From positions 1,612,001 to 1,676,000 of the forward strand of contig JBITNC010000001.1 in assembly GCA_050084985.1 (NCBI GenBank): 64,000 bases of DNA, given 5' to 3'. Position numbers and translations under genes: made by a program. The number at the start of each line of letters is the position of its first letter. Within the stretch, counting starts at the first letter, position 1. This document shows positions 1-11,898 of the stretch, piece by piece. Under the pieces are notes generated by a model. The model saw only the letters and a list, made by a program, of their open reading frames with translations. It was not told the origin of the DNA and did not search any database. This stretch comes from Nageia nagi. Lineage: Eukaryota; Pinophyta.

Positions 1-646
1 TATTTCCTACAAATATGTAATTTGGGGGTGTCTACACAATATGACCTATTGAATTTGATACTTTGAATACATGTTGCTACTTTTTCCTCTATGTTTTACT
101 CTTATATATTAGAGTTGCTTTATATGTTACCTTCTTTATGTTGTCCTCAAGTAAGTTGAAGAGATTCACTTCCTAGTATTTTTATTGATATTGTTAATAG
201 AATGGTTAGATTCCTTTAACCCTTCTACCAAAGATATCATCAAAATGATCAAGAAGGAAATCTACTCAATGTACTTGGGGACAACTTTGATTAAATTGAG
301 AAAATCACTTTTACCAAATCTCTTACATTATATTTAGGTTTTCATGAAATTGGATAATGGTGTTATCATCATTCTTGATTACATAAAAATAAACATATCA
401 CATTCCCTATTGTCCCCTCTTATTCATTTAAGGATTTTCTTACACTAGATTCATATTGAGATAGACCACCATATCCCTAGAGACTAGTCTATATGTAGAC
501 TATGAAACATCAAACTAGAGACTAAAGAGCATTTCATATTAATTTGCTCCATTTAATATGAAATTCATGTTTTTTAATTGATTATTCAAAGGTTTCCATA
601 CTTTGAAATCATAGATGAATTACAAAGAACAAAAAGTCATCATACT
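1..646. other. Left flank without a recognisable gene
   Basis: I see no convincing coding sequence here. Bases 27-36 read GGTGTCTACA, the same terminal motif that closes the LTRs of elements A and B further right. The first 36 bases may therefore be the end of another LTR of that lineage, but no second copy or primer site is visible to support this. The rest is AT-rich and unassigned. Confidence 0.35.
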
Positions 647-947
647 TGTAGATCCTAAATTGTGTAAAATGAGAATATACATAATAAATAAAATAATCTA
701 CAATATAAGAAGAGATAGATATGTACACTATATAAAATACAAAAAATACACATAAAAATCATGTACTTGATATGAAGTGTATGTGTAATCCTCAAAAGCA
801 AATATCAATGAATCTTCAAAGGATTAGGATTAGATTGGAGGTGAGCTCGCAATGGATTTTCATATGCATGGATCAATAGCCTTTACCACCAAAATTTGAA
901 ACCCTCAATCCTCAATATGAATGCAATTAATAATATTGAATATGTAA

Positions 948-1537
948 TGGTGCAGATTCCCTTAGAAGATCCAAATAAATCACCAAAAAAGTAATTGATT
1001 TACACAACAAGCAAACCAATGGAAGAATAACCTTTTTTAACACACTTTATTTTATTCTTCTGAATCTGCACTGCCTTTTTTCAGGTCTGTTACAATAGCT
1101 CATATAGCCAAGAGAAAACTTGCACTTCCAGAAAATCACGAACTATCCAAAAACTCGTACTTACTAAAAATAGAAACTTTCCAAAAATAGATAAATGGAA
1201 ACTTTCTAAAAATAGAAAGGTCCTCAGATCATGGCCAAATTGCGCATGCAAGCTCAGTTAACAAGGACTAAAGTAACTCTCACTTATTATCTTAAATAAA
1301 CTCTTACAACAAAAGATATTAAAGTCTACTTATTGAAAAATCCTGAAAACTGACACTAAAAGCTAATTTTGAGGCACTAAATGATGGATTTAGGTCAATC
1401 GGAAAACTTTCCATTTGGACGCATGCCTCCCATAGGAGGTTGCCACCGCATGATAAAAACCCATATCTAGCTCTCCTCAAAATTTCAATATGATCCGACG
1501 GTCGGATCAAAAGTTATGAACTTTTTACGGTGCATCA
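948..1537 (-). repeat. 3' LTR of the nested chromovirus
   Basis: This LTR is 590 bp, starting TG and ending CA on either strand. Its last 79 bases on the plus strand (1459-1537) repeat at 3221-3299 with few differences, including the shared GGTCGGATCAAAAGTTATGA. The adjoining sequence on the minus strand, CTAGAGGAGAA, is a plausible polypurine tract. Short ORFs inside are chance. Confidence 0.85.
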
Positions 1538-1590
1538 TTCTCCTCTAGTTGAAAGGAACTCTACTCCTGCGAGTTCTGCTGTTGAAATTC

Positions 1591-3220
1591 CTAAAGTTTA
1601 TCATTAGCAATCCTCTTTACTTCCCCCTTTGAAACCCATGTATTATCTGCTGCTGATAGCCCTTCCCATTGTACCAGGTACTTGGTATAGCTCCCATGTC
1701 GAGTGTTGAACACTGTCTGATCAAGAATCTGTGTAATGTGCTCCTTCTTGTTCTTAGGAACTTGTTGCTCCCATTGTATTGGAGTTGTAGCCTGAACATC
1801 TTCATCATCACCATGGAAAGCATATAAATCAGAAACATTGAAAATAGGAGAAATATCTAAATTATCTGGTAATCCCACCTTATATGCATTATTGTTCCTT
1901 TTCTCCAGAATCCTACATGGACCAATCTTCTTTAGCTTCAACTTATTATAGGTGCCTTTGGGAAACCTCTCCTTACGAAGGTGGACCATCACTAAGTCGC
2001 CCTCCTAAAAAATCTTTTCTCTCCTATGTGCATCTGCTACTACTTTATACTTACTATTATTCTCTTGAAATTGTGCCCGAACCTCCTCCTGTAGTTGGTG
2101 TATGTGCTCTACAAATGCCTCTGCATTATCACTAATATTGTCAGTGATTGGTAATTCAACTAAGTCAAGGACACCCTTGGGATTTTGGCCATAAACAATT
2201 TGGAAAGGTGATTTCCTTGTTGAACGATTCACTAAACTATTATATGCAAATTCTGATTGTGCTAATGCTCTATCCCACTACTTTGGTTTTGCACCAACTA
2301 TACACCTTAACAAATTTCCCAAGCTACGATTCACAACCTCGGTCTGGCCATCAGTTTGTGGATGATAAGCACTGCTGAACTATAATTTTGTACCCAACTT
2401 TGTCCATAATGTTCTCCAGAAATGGCTCAAGAATTTGACATCTCGATCTGAGGTAATGGATTTTGGAACACCATGCAACCTAACAATTTCATCAAAAAAT
2501 AGAACTGCAACACTAGTGGCATCCTCTGTCTTCTGACATGCAATGAAATGGGCCATCTTAGAGAACCTATCAACAACAACAAAGATGGAGTACTTACCTC
2601 ATTGAGTACGTGGTAATCCCAACACAAAGTCCATGCTTAAGTCGACCCATGCTCCCATCGGAATAGGTAAGGGCATATACAAGCCAGTATTTTGGGCATG
2701 GCCCTTTGCCATTTGACATATCCTGCATCGATTGACAAATCTAATCACATCTCTCCTTAGCTTTGGCCAATAGTACTTTTCCGTAACAAGCACCAATGTC
2801 TTATCTATCCCAAAGTGTCCTGCCAGACCTCCACTATGAAGCTCCCTCAAAATATTCTCCCTCATAGAACCAATTGGAATACATAATTGTGTGCCTCTAA
2901 ATAAGTAACCATCCTGTATAATGTATTCTGAAAGAATGTTACCACTCTGACCAAAGGTTGGATTCTTAAATTGTTGCATCATCGGTCCAAAATCAGCATC
3001 ATCTTCATACATATCTTTGATACCCTCAAATCCAACCACAACATTTTCCATGGTTGTCAGAAATAAGGATTTCCTACTCAGTGCATCAGCCACCTTATTC
3101 TATTTTCCTGATTTATGCTTCAAAGTGAATTCATACTCTTGCAAAAATGATACCCACTTTGCATGCCTTTTATCCACTTTCTTTTGGGAATTGACATACC
3201 GTAATGCTTCATGGTCAGTA
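1591..3220 (-). pseudogene. Chromovirus pol remnant: RNase H end, integrase, chromodomain
   Basis: Read on the minus strand, one frame runs the whole length with no frameshift. It opens with the RNase H motif TDHEALRY, then the linker VADALSRK. The integrase follows with an HHCC zinc region (LHSGGLAGHFGIDKT ... CRICQMAKG), the first catalytic Asp in MDFVLGLP (near 2620), the second in ITSDRD (near 2430) and the Glu in DGQTEVVNR (near 2340). The C-terminal tail contains [10 protein letters not shown]. The frame ends with a chromodomain, [17 protein letters not shown], which targets integration by binding modified histones. Five in-frame stops break it: 3100-3102 TAG, 2599-2601 TGA, 2380-2382 TAG, 2278-2280 TAG and 2005-2007 TAG. 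All are explained by single C-to-T changes (four CAG to TAG, one CGA to TGA). The catalytic triad is otherwise intact. It is truncated at the RNase H end by the junction with the LTR remnant. Confidence 0.93.
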
Positions 3221-3299
3221 ACCCATATCTAGCTCTCCTCAAAATTTCAAGACGATCTGACGGTCGGATCAAAAGTTATGAACTTTTTACGGTGCATCA
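3221..3299 (-). repeat. 79-bp remnant of the chromovirus 5' LTR
   Basis: These 79 bases match the plus-strand end of the left chromovirus LTR (1459-1537). The rest of this LTR and the primer site are missing, and the sequence passes straight into the RNase H codons at 3220. This marks an internal deletion that kept both outer ends and the target duplication. Confidence 0.9.
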
Positions 3300-3722
3300 T
3301 GTAAAATTATGGAGTGTACAAAATATAGAAAGTTTCAAATCGCAAAGTATAATAATTTCTCATAATAGGTGGAGTCTACTATTTCTTGATGAGGATTATG
3401 GGACATAACCACCTATCAAAGATCTTATCATATCAAAGAGTTTCAATCTATGTACATCAACCTAATCTACTTGCATATATAGCCTACAAAGACATAGAGA
3501 GGATTGAAGGCCGACCTCTAGCAATAATGACCTCTAGCAATAATATAAAACTTTGTGTATTCAAGATAAATTGAAATATGAACCATAGCATATGATATTG
3601 CATTGGCCCTAACATATTTTAATATCAACTTTATCTTGACATTTATAATATTGCAATAAATCATTTAGGAAGTCTAAATATGATTTACTAAATATATAAT
3701 AAATCATTTTTAGGTGTCTACA

Positions 3723-5969
3723 TTTTGCCCCTCTTTGGATGTGAAATGAAAAGCATTGAAATTACATAATCCAAAGAATTCTAAAGAAGAAAAGAAAATT
3801 TTTAAAAGTATAGTGGACTTCCTTGTTTCAAAAAATATGTCGAGTATGATATATCTTCTACCCCATTTTAGTCTTATATTTCCCCTTGCTCTAGCTTCTT
3901 CAGGAAATCAAGCCAAAAATTAGAATCCGTGTATGAGGAGAGTACCTCTATTTTCCTACTCACCTGGATAATACCTCTTTGAGAACAATCCAACATAATA
4001 CCTACATAAATCATATCCAATGAAATAATAATCAATTTAAAAAGCAAGGATGAAATAAATATAATATCTATTATGTTACTATGGTCATTAAGACATATAG
4101 TTCTATTGAACCATGATTATCAAGTTGATGAGGTCCTTTCATACCCCAAGCTTGGAATAACTTGCAATTTATAAGAGATTTTTCTCATGAAGTGATCATG
4201 GCCTTAAAAATATTTGTTAGCATAAAATTGAATTTGTATCCATCATTGAGATGATTCCATTTAACTTTCATAAAAAATTACCCAATATTCAAATATACAC
4301 TAGACTTACTCATTGATTTAGCATATTTGATCTCATTGAATTTATTAACTTTATTGATTTTTAAAATAAAGGTATGTTGTTAATAGCATTCGTTTTGTAT
4401 AATTTTGTAACCATATATTTTTTGCATTTTTATTCAATATTCCCATTATAATGGATATTTGTGAAATAATGGCATTTTCAAACATCATAATTTGTAATAA
4501 ATTTATAAGACACATGTTAACAACATGAAAATAGTAATATCAAGTCTATAAACTAACACCAAGTAATCACATTTAGCATTATAAAAATCATGAAAGAATA
4601 TTTTTGCATAACACAAAATTTTCTACATAAGCAAAATTTTATCCTATATGCCTTTGGTCTTTACATAAGCCATAGTGTTTTTGTATAAGCATAATATTAG
4701 CCATTTTGAACTATTAAAACCATAATAGTACTATTGATATTTGAAAGAATCCATAATTTTACATTAATCATGTTTTTAATATCATTAAAATTATAAAATT
4801 AAATATTCAAAAAAAGAGCATATTCAATTGGCACTGAGTAACTACAATTCAAATATTTAATATTCCAAAAACATGTGTCTATACAAAAGTTAAAATTTTG
4901 CACATGCCATTATTTTGACCTAGTTTGATAATTTATAATTTCATATTTTTTGTCATGTAACTTATATCATATGCATCTATTTTGAAAAAGTGAAAATAGA
5001 AACATAGTCTCGGACTTGAATCACTTTCCAATTTTCTATAAATCACATTGTTAACCTTGTGTATTTAATATAAAAAATCATGAAAAATAGAACATAATCA
5101 ATTTTGCTATGAATACATAATGTAAACATTCAATATCACTATATTTACCATTTATGACCATCATACATTGAATTATATGATAATTTCATGTTTTGGATCA
5201 TTGATAATGTGGAGACCATCGTGAATTGAATCATATGGTAATTTCACATTTTGGATCCTTGACAATGTGGAATTGGAAAAATTAGGTTTTCAAAAGAAGT
5301 TATAGCCAATTAATATAATTTAGAGGTGATTTGTTTAAGCTAGGATTTAGTGCAAAATTGAATAAAAAAGGGAGTTAATTGTTAGTATTTTTCATTTCAC
5401 CCCTATCATTTTCCTATCTAGCATTCTCTAGTGAGACTATGACCCTTCTTTCTAGCTTGACATTGAGATCCTTCACACTATTATTGATTTCCTTTGTGAC
5501 CTCATTTCCCTAGTTGTTTTATTTTCTAACCTACCTATTGATATGGTGAATAATGGAATGCATGCAATGGAGAGGCCTATGACTCAATGTAAAGGGTATT
5601 TTATCGAGTATTTGCATAGTCTCCCTTTTGACAATGTAGTAAGTTTTCATTCTTTGCTATTTATTTTTCCTTTTCCATTTCATATACTTTTAAACCATAG
5701 GATTCCTTTTTCTATCATTTTATTTTTTTTCCCTAGCCAAGCCCTCATCATCTATCTTACTTATAGCCATTGAGCAGTATTGTATTGTTCATGCTTGTAA
5801 TTGATTCCTTAAGCTTGACATTGATATTTTGAGATTGTTTAAGCTTGTATTTGCACCTATAGGCCAAATGTGGGTATTTATTTATAAGAAATTGCTAATT
5901 TGCACTTGATATTATAATTGTTTTACTTGAATTCTCGTAGTTACTAATATATATTTCAATTTTTAAATT
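3723..5969. other. 3' untranslated region of element A
   Basis: This is AT-rich, non-coding sequence between the LTR and the antisense PMD ORF. On the minus strand the bases next to the LTR (3723-3738) form the polypurine tract CCAAAGAGGGGCAAAA, which sets the orientation of A. I see nothing else that I can name. Confidence 0.55.
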
Positions 5970-7745
5970 TTGCAAGAGTGCAAAATAACCATTAGGGGTG
6001 GAGCCATGTCTACTGCATCATTGGAGAAGGCTAGGGAGTGGCCCAAATCAAATCATGAGGATGACATTCTCATGAGGTCAAGATTACATGATATCTCTAT
6101 GGTTGATCATATCCAAAATGACCTCCCTCTTCTCATAGCCTTGGTTGAGTGCTGGAACAAGGATACTAACACCTTTCAACTACCCCTAGGTGAAATGACC
6201 ATTACACTTCTTGATGTATATCAAATATGGGATGTGCCTATTCATGTGTAGCATTTTAGTAGGTTGCAGTATCATAAAATGAGGCAACATAGAGATATAT
6301 TAGGTGGATCATGGAAGAAAAATATCATGATTGAGAGCATAATACCTCCAACTTGCATGAAGCATACAATTTTGCATATCCTTTTAGGAATTTGAGACTC
6401 CTTGTTACCTCAGTTATTTCTACCTATCTTTGATCGGATAAGAGTAGTTCAATTTTTTCATTGGGTATGGTTTAGATTGTATAGGATGTTTATGCTTGGG
6501 GCATATGGTATGCTTAGGCACTTGCTATTTTGGCTCAGCTATATAAGGACTTGTATAATTTTGTGTTAGTGGACAAATTCAACATTACCATTAGACATGC
6601 AAGTTTGTTGTAGGTGTGAGATTATGAGAATATTGTTGTGATCAAACTAGTGGGACTCCAAAGAGCTAGGGAGGACCCTATATATGTAACTATGATATGT
6701 TAGGTTTCTATACTCCATGGATATAGATATCCACACACACTAGAGGCAAGACAGTGATAGATAGATAGGCTACAGCTGAAGGACATAGTGTGGGTTTTCT
6801 ATGCTAATTACATATGGGATGAGGATGCTTTTTAGTTTTCTTGTGTGAGATAGCCATGCTTCCTTAGAGTAGAAGGAATATTGGAGAGATTACTTACCAC
6901 AAATCATGTTGAAATAGTTTGGTATTCTATAGGGTATTCCACCTACTCCTATATATAATATTAGATAGAGAGCAGAGAGGGATGTCTTGTAAGGGGAATA
7001 GATTATACCCATGTGAGTGATGAAATGGGATGAGCCACATATAATGGATCCCATAAAGCCCACCTCTATGGCTCCAACAACTATTAGAAGATACATGGCA
7101 TGTTGGGCTATAGTGAGACCAACCCCATTGGGTATTGATGAGGAGATGGTTGTTGTTCCCTTGAAAGAGTCTTCTATTGAGAATGAGTAGAATGTAGATA
7201 ACCCTATACATGATATTCCAATGTAGGAGTAGCCATTCATCCCAATACCAGGTTTGGATATATTAGTTGAATCCCTACCTCTTGTTTTAGTAAGTAAAGC
7301 TTATTACATACTTGTAATTTTATGATATTTTTTATTTTTAGTTAGCATACTATGGATAACTGACTAGTTTATGACTTCTATGTGTTCTATAGGAGATATG
7401 ACCACTCAAATCACTACCCTAGAGGTAGATATTGAGATACTAAATACCTACAATTCTATGGTTTTTGGTCTACAATCATAGCTTTCTACTCTTTAGTCCA
7501 CATTTGCAAAAAGTGATTCTCAAATAGCATCCATGGATCAAACATTAAAGAGATTATAAGTGAGGGTCAACATGACCCAACCAAATGAGCAATGGGAATT
7601 CATACAACAATTAATGAATAAGATAGAGAAACATGACAAGGACATTATTACACTTAGGAGTAAATATGAGAGAGCCAAGGTAATAATGACCTCTCATGGT
7701 ATTAGTTCTAGTGAGATGTCAGGTGGGATGTACATTTCTAGATAA
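5970..7745 (+). pseudogene. Plant mobile domain (PMD) protein, decayed, antisense inside element A
   Basis: The first open stretch (5970-6251) contains LIALVECWNKDTNTFQLPLG and EMTITLLDVYQIWDVPI. This is the hallmark of the PMD (MAIN/MAIL, 'aminotransferase-like') family: a helical segment, then W..(D/E)T.TF.LP.GEMTITL.DV..I...PI. A stop at 6249 interrupts it. Related sequence continues past further stops and frameshifts to a C-terminal part near 7400-7745 that looks like a coiled coil (QWEFIQQLMNKIEKHDKD). Start is either the ATG at 5970 or the one at 6006. PMD proteins take part in silencing and genome stability, and PMD genes are often carried by transposable elements. Here the gene lies opposite to gag, between gag and the 3' LTR, a position where antisense extra ORFs are known in some plant Ty3/gypsy elements. 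The copy is not functional. Confidence 0.75.
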
Positions 7746-8615
7746 AGTAATGGTAGTAGGATGGTATTTAGTCCTAGTGAGGTAGGTAGTAGTAGTAATA
7801 GTACATGCCACTAGGTTGTACATTGATACATGGTTCCACCCTTTTGATTATTTTATATATATGACCTTATTTGGCTCCTTAATTCTATGTATACTTTTGA
7901 ATGCATGCTCAATTTTTAACTTTTTTGTATTTGAATGAATGATTTACTTTCTTATTCATTTGTACCTATATTATATTTGAATGAATGATTTATTGCTTAT
8001 ATAGTTGTACCTATATTATTTCTAATTTTTAATTCCAAAGTGCAAGTTTCAAATTTGTAAACCATATATACCACTTCACATTTTCATTTGCAACTTCATA
8101 ACATATTTTCACAAAATAACAATTCACCTTATGAAATGAATGTAAGTAAATAACAAACCTAATGAATACATCCATACCAATTCATAATGAATATTCAATT
8201 TCATTTTTTGATTCAAACACATAAATGAACTAAATACATGATTTCCTATTTGCATTATACAAATAATTATCAACCTAAGTGAGTTTTTTTGTTTTAATGA
8301 ATTTAAAAACTGGTGACATGCTCATAAAACATCTTAGCAGACCTTAAAGAAATAGGATATACTATTTATTTTTGTTTTGGTTTGATAGACACACATCGTT
8401 GATGACATGTAAATAGTTTCATGCTCTTAACAATGTGGGTTTTGAATAATTTTCAAAAAAAAAATGGACATTACCAGAATTTACCTAGAACACAAATAAG
8501 ACCATCACATGACCTCTATGATAATTAAAATTCACATTTGACTATTTGGAAAATAACTTACTTATGATACACTATAATTTTCAATTTTTCAAATTCAAGC
8601 AAAGAATTTGCATAC
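7746..8615. other. Gene-free spacer between PMD ORF and gag of A
   Basis: AT-rich sequence where protease, RT and integrase would be expected in an autonomous element. Six-frame reading by eye gives no RT (YxDD), integrase or protease motif. The two ORFs converge towards this spacer. Confidence 0.5.
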
Positions 8616-11108
8616 CTAGGATGCTTTAACAACCCATACAAATTTTGCATATGTAAGTACAAAAATAAGTGCCTTTTTGGTAGAATAATTTGTGTCGTTG
8701 ACAATGTGTAGATAGTCTTGCACATTATTAGCAGCATTCCTTCTATAAGTTTCATCACTGTCTTTTATTTTCTCTTCATCACAACTCTTACTTTCTTGTT
8801 GGTGATGTTCTTTACATTCATATATGTTAGAGAAATAATAGTTCATACAATGCGAAGTACTTTCTGAACCAATGAATCCTTTTGGTTGTTGAGTTATCTT
8901 TGGTAAGGGGTTCATAAATATTTCCAACTTTCCATTTTCAATATGTATAGGTCCTTCTTCTACTTCAATATTATCATCCATCCAAATTTCTTTCTTATCA
9001 ATAAAATCTTGAATAATATTTCTTACTACCTTGCAATTTTTTGTTAGGTTCCCTGATGTCCTATTGTAATTGCAAAATTCTTCAAATCTATAATTTTTAA
9101 GAACACCATTAGGAAAATGATGTTGAACCATTTTTGGAAGCTCAATAAGTTCTTCTTTTAATAGTACATTAAGAATATTATCAATAGTATTAGTTATCTT
9201 AGGAAACTTACTTTGTGGCCTAGTCTTTTTTCTATCAACATTAGTTGTAGCAACTTTTAGTTTTTCCTTCTTTTCATAAACTTGAGGTTTTTATTTCTTT
9301 TCATACATTTAATATTTTTTACAACATTGATTATAATTTTGCTTGATATAATATTCCTTTTTAAGCAAACCATCTATCATTTCAGCTAATTTCAATCCAT
9401 TATTAAATACAACCTATATTTTATACATAGGAACAAAGCATTTGCTAAAGTATTCTTTAAATCTTACTTAGGCATAGAGATTTTATTTACAATTTGTTTC
9501 CATACTTTCATAAAATCAAACATATAATGAATATATAATTTCTTAATTTTACACAAATCCTTTAATTGAACTTTTTTTGTGATATTATATCTAAAGTTTT
9601 TCAAAAATTTACATATCAAATCCTCATACTTATCAATACTTTTTTTAGGAAGACTAAAGTACTATTTCAATGCATCATCTTTCAAGCTACTTGAAAATAA
9701 TTTTGTAAGCATATCTCTATCATGAACATATTCAATAGCTTCCTCTTAAAAAATTTTAACATGCATTTTTAGATCTTGTAAACCATCAAATTTCATAAAT
9801 TTCATACTCTTTTTACCAACAAACAACTTAGAAACAATTATATCAGTCAATGAATGCTTTAACCAACATAAGAAATCATATTATCATCCTTATGGGTATC
9901 CTTTTCTAAGTTGTCAATCCTTTCCTTAATTGTCTTTCCATTATTTGGCACTAAACTAGGTTGCTTTGGTTGTTGGTTTTGCACTATAGGCATATTCCCT
10001 ATAGGTATATTGGCTTTTAGGGTTGGTGGTGGGGTTTGTGATGGTGCATTGCTATTTTGAGAGGTTGGTTTATTTTTTTTCCCTTCTAAGTTCATCCTCT
10101 TTTAGTGGCAAAAATGGTCCAATCCTATGTATTCTTTCATGTTCAATTTTATCAATGAATTCTAACATAAACTCTAATTGTTGATTCTCATTAGCCTTTT
10201 GAAACAAATCAATTTCTTGAGATTATAGAATAGCAATAACCTTTATATAATACTCTTCTTTTTCCCAATTAGGGTTATGTATATAGGTATTATTATTTAT
10301 AGTAGAAACTTGTTTAGCAACATTTTTTGTAGTTTTATCATCAAAAAAAATTTCTTACCTTTTTCCCTATTAGAACACTCAAGAATCATATTTGGGTCAT
10401 GATCTTCAAAATGGATTATCGAGGTTCAAACTTGGCTTCACTCTCCTCATCGACATCCTTAATTATCACCTATTTTAGAGGTTCAAGATCCTCTACTTCC
10501 ATGTTTTTAGCAGCATATGTATAGTCCATGTCATTAATGAGGTTTTTCTTGATGGTAGAATCCCTCCATTTTATGGACCCTAAATTTTCATAAGAAAATA
10601 AACTATCTAAGAATTACAGAGTTTCAAGATCTAGTTCTAATATATCATAATTTTTTAGGATATCTATAACCTCTTTAACATTGTTAGTAAGGTAATACTC
10701 TAACTTTTTCTTATTAGATAGCAATTCCTTATTGATTTAACATGTCTATAAATTATGTCTAATTCTTCAATTTTAGCATCACTATCAGAAGTATCACCAT
10801 GGCTTCCAAGACTTACATTATCAAAATCATAATCATTACAAGACATTAAAAATTTTAGGATTTTTTCCATTAATATCCATTATTTTGCTAGAATTTGTAG
10901 ATTCAATATCATTATCCTCATCAGTATCCATTCTATCATTAGGATCAAGCTCTTGCATTTGTATAGGTAAATTAAGGTTAACCCTAATACTTCTTCTAAT
11001 ATCATTAAAATGGACCTTACTTCTAGAAATCCTAGGTTTTTATTTATTCAAATTCATCTTTGGAATATAGGTAGAATAAACCCTAATTTTATCATTTTCT
11101 TGAGCCAT
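8616..11108 (-). pseudogene. gag of element A, decayed
   Basis: The start I prefer is the ATG at 11108 (MAQENDKIRVYSTYIPK), 96 bases inside the primer site. Acidic and polar segments follow, then a stretch rich in Pro, Gln and Asn (9859-10095). Next is a gag core with LKMHVKIF, LFSSSLKDDALK and FLKNFRYNITKKVQLKDL around 9840-9500. Near 9070-9020 comes a zinc-binding type motif, FCNYNRTSGNLTKNC, where the usual His residues look mutated; the same motif type occurs in the gag of element B as FCDFHRVQGHNTYYC. Several stops and frameshifts interrupt the gene. Gag forms the particle that packages the element's RNA. The frame ends without passing into protease, so this element supplied at most gag. 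The family assignment rests on the core and the zinc motif only. Confidence 0.7.
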
Positions 11109-11203
11109 TACTATAAGCACCTTGGGTAAGGGAAGAGATAATAACATAAATAGATTCATAACTCCTAAGAAGGGATACCTTAGAATGGAATCTAGGTGTG
11201 TAA

Positions 11204-11220
11204 GAATGTCAGGTTCACCA
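11204..11220 (-). promoter_or_regulatory. Candidate primer binding site of element A
   Basis: On the minus strand, TGGTGAACCTGACATTC begins three bases from the inner end of the 5' LTR. Starting with TGG fits pairing with a tRNA 3' CCA end. I cannot name the tRNA with confidence. Element B has a similar AATTTTGG context at the same place. Confidence 0.5.
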
Positions 11221-11223
11221 AAA

Positions 11224-11898
11224 TTTAGTCCCTAAATTATGTAAAATATTAATATACATAATAAATAAAATTATCTAAAATATAAGAATAGCTAGATATG
11301 TACAATATATCATATAAGAAAAATATACATAAAAAGCATGCACCTGATATGAAGTGTATATGTAATCCTTAAAATCAAATGTCAATGAATCTTTAGAGGA
11401 TTGGGATCAGATTGGAGGTGAGCTTTTAATGGATCTTTGTATGCATATATCAATAGCCTCTACCACCAAAATCCAAAACCCTTGATCCTCAAGATGCGTG
11501 TAGTTAACAATGTTGAATATGCAAAATTATGGAGTATGCAAAAGATAGTAAGTTTTAGAACTCAGAGTATAATAATTTCTCATAATAGGTGGCATATAAA
11601 TATATCATTACTTGATGAAGATTATGGAAGACAACCACCTATCAGATATCTTATCATATAAAATAGTTCTAATCTATGGAGGTCAACCTATTCCACTCGC
11701 ATATATAGCTTGTAAAGACATAAAACTTTGTTGTATTCAAGATAAATTGAAATAAGAACCATAGCATATGACATTGCATTTGCCCTAGTATATTGTAATA
11801 TCAACTTTATCTTGATATTTGTAATATTACAATAAATTATTTAATAAGGATAAATATGATTTATTAAATAAATAATAAATCATTTTTAGTCATCTACA
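11224..11898 (-). repeat. 5' LTR of element A
   Basis: This is an uninterrupted 675-bp copy that aligns along its whole length with 647-947 plus 3305-3722. It shows many substitutions, so the insertion is old. Its outer end reads CATCTACA where the other copy has GTGTCTACA. Confidence 0.8.

Larger units (their letters stand above)
948..3299 (-). mobile_element. Truncated chromovirus (Ty3/gypsy) nested in the LTR of A
   Basis: The insert begins TGGTGCAG, ends TGCATCA and is flanked by perfect 5-bp duplications TGTAA (943-947 and 3300-3304). It reads on the minus strand. The 3' LTR is complete (948-1537), but only 79 bp of the 5' LTR remain (3221-3299). That remnant is joined directly to the end of RNase H, so the rest of the 5' LTR, gag, protease, RT and most of RNase H are deleted. 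The remaining pol encodes integrase and a chromodomain, which defines the chromovirus branch. The wording of the integrase tail and chromodomain suggests a Galadriel/Reina-like clade, but this is only an impression. The single open frame and intact duplications suggest it is younger than its host element A. Confidence 0.9.
647..3722 (-). repeat. 3' LTR of element A, split by an insertion
   Basis: The LTR is in two parts, 647-947 and 3305-3722, which together align end to end with the right LTR at 11224-11898. The join is exactly where the chromovirus at 948-3299 sits. On the minus strand the LTR starts TGTAGACACC and ends near CTACA. Compared with the right copy it carries about 50 extra bases near 3496-3546 that include a 16-bp direct duplication (3513-3528 and 3529-3544). 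Confidence 0.8.
647..11898 (-). mobile_element. Element A: gag-only Ty3/gypsy-type retrotransposon with antisense PMD ORF
   Basis: Two LTR copies bound this element: a left one (647-3722, interrupted by a chromovirus) and a right one (11224-11898). Orientation is minus. The left LTR is bordered inside by a purine tract reading CCAAAGAGGGGCAAAA on the minus strand, immediately before the LTR start TGTAGACACC, so the left LTR is the 3' one. A candidate primer site lies next to the right LTR. Inside are a decayed gag on the minus strand and a plant mobile domain ORF on the plus strand. I find no protease, RT, RNase H or integrase, so this is a non-autonomous derivative. The flanks ATACT and TCACT match at only 3 of 5 bases, so no clear target duplication survives. 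The Tat/Athila-like affinity is an inference from the gag zinc-binding motif and the antisense ORF. Confidence 0.75.

Noticed and set aside
27-36. LTR-end motif GGTGTCTACA at the window edge
   Set aside because: It is suggestive of another A/B-type LTR, but with only 36 bases and no partner I do not call an element.
1319-1510. Minus-strand ORF of 63 codons at the left chromovirus LTR
   Set aside because: It lies inside the LTR, part of it recurs in the right LTR remnant, and no protein family is suggested.
6890-7240. Minus-strand ORFs of 116 and 94 codons
   Set aside because: They are antisense to the PMD remnant, overlap each other in two frames and show no motif.
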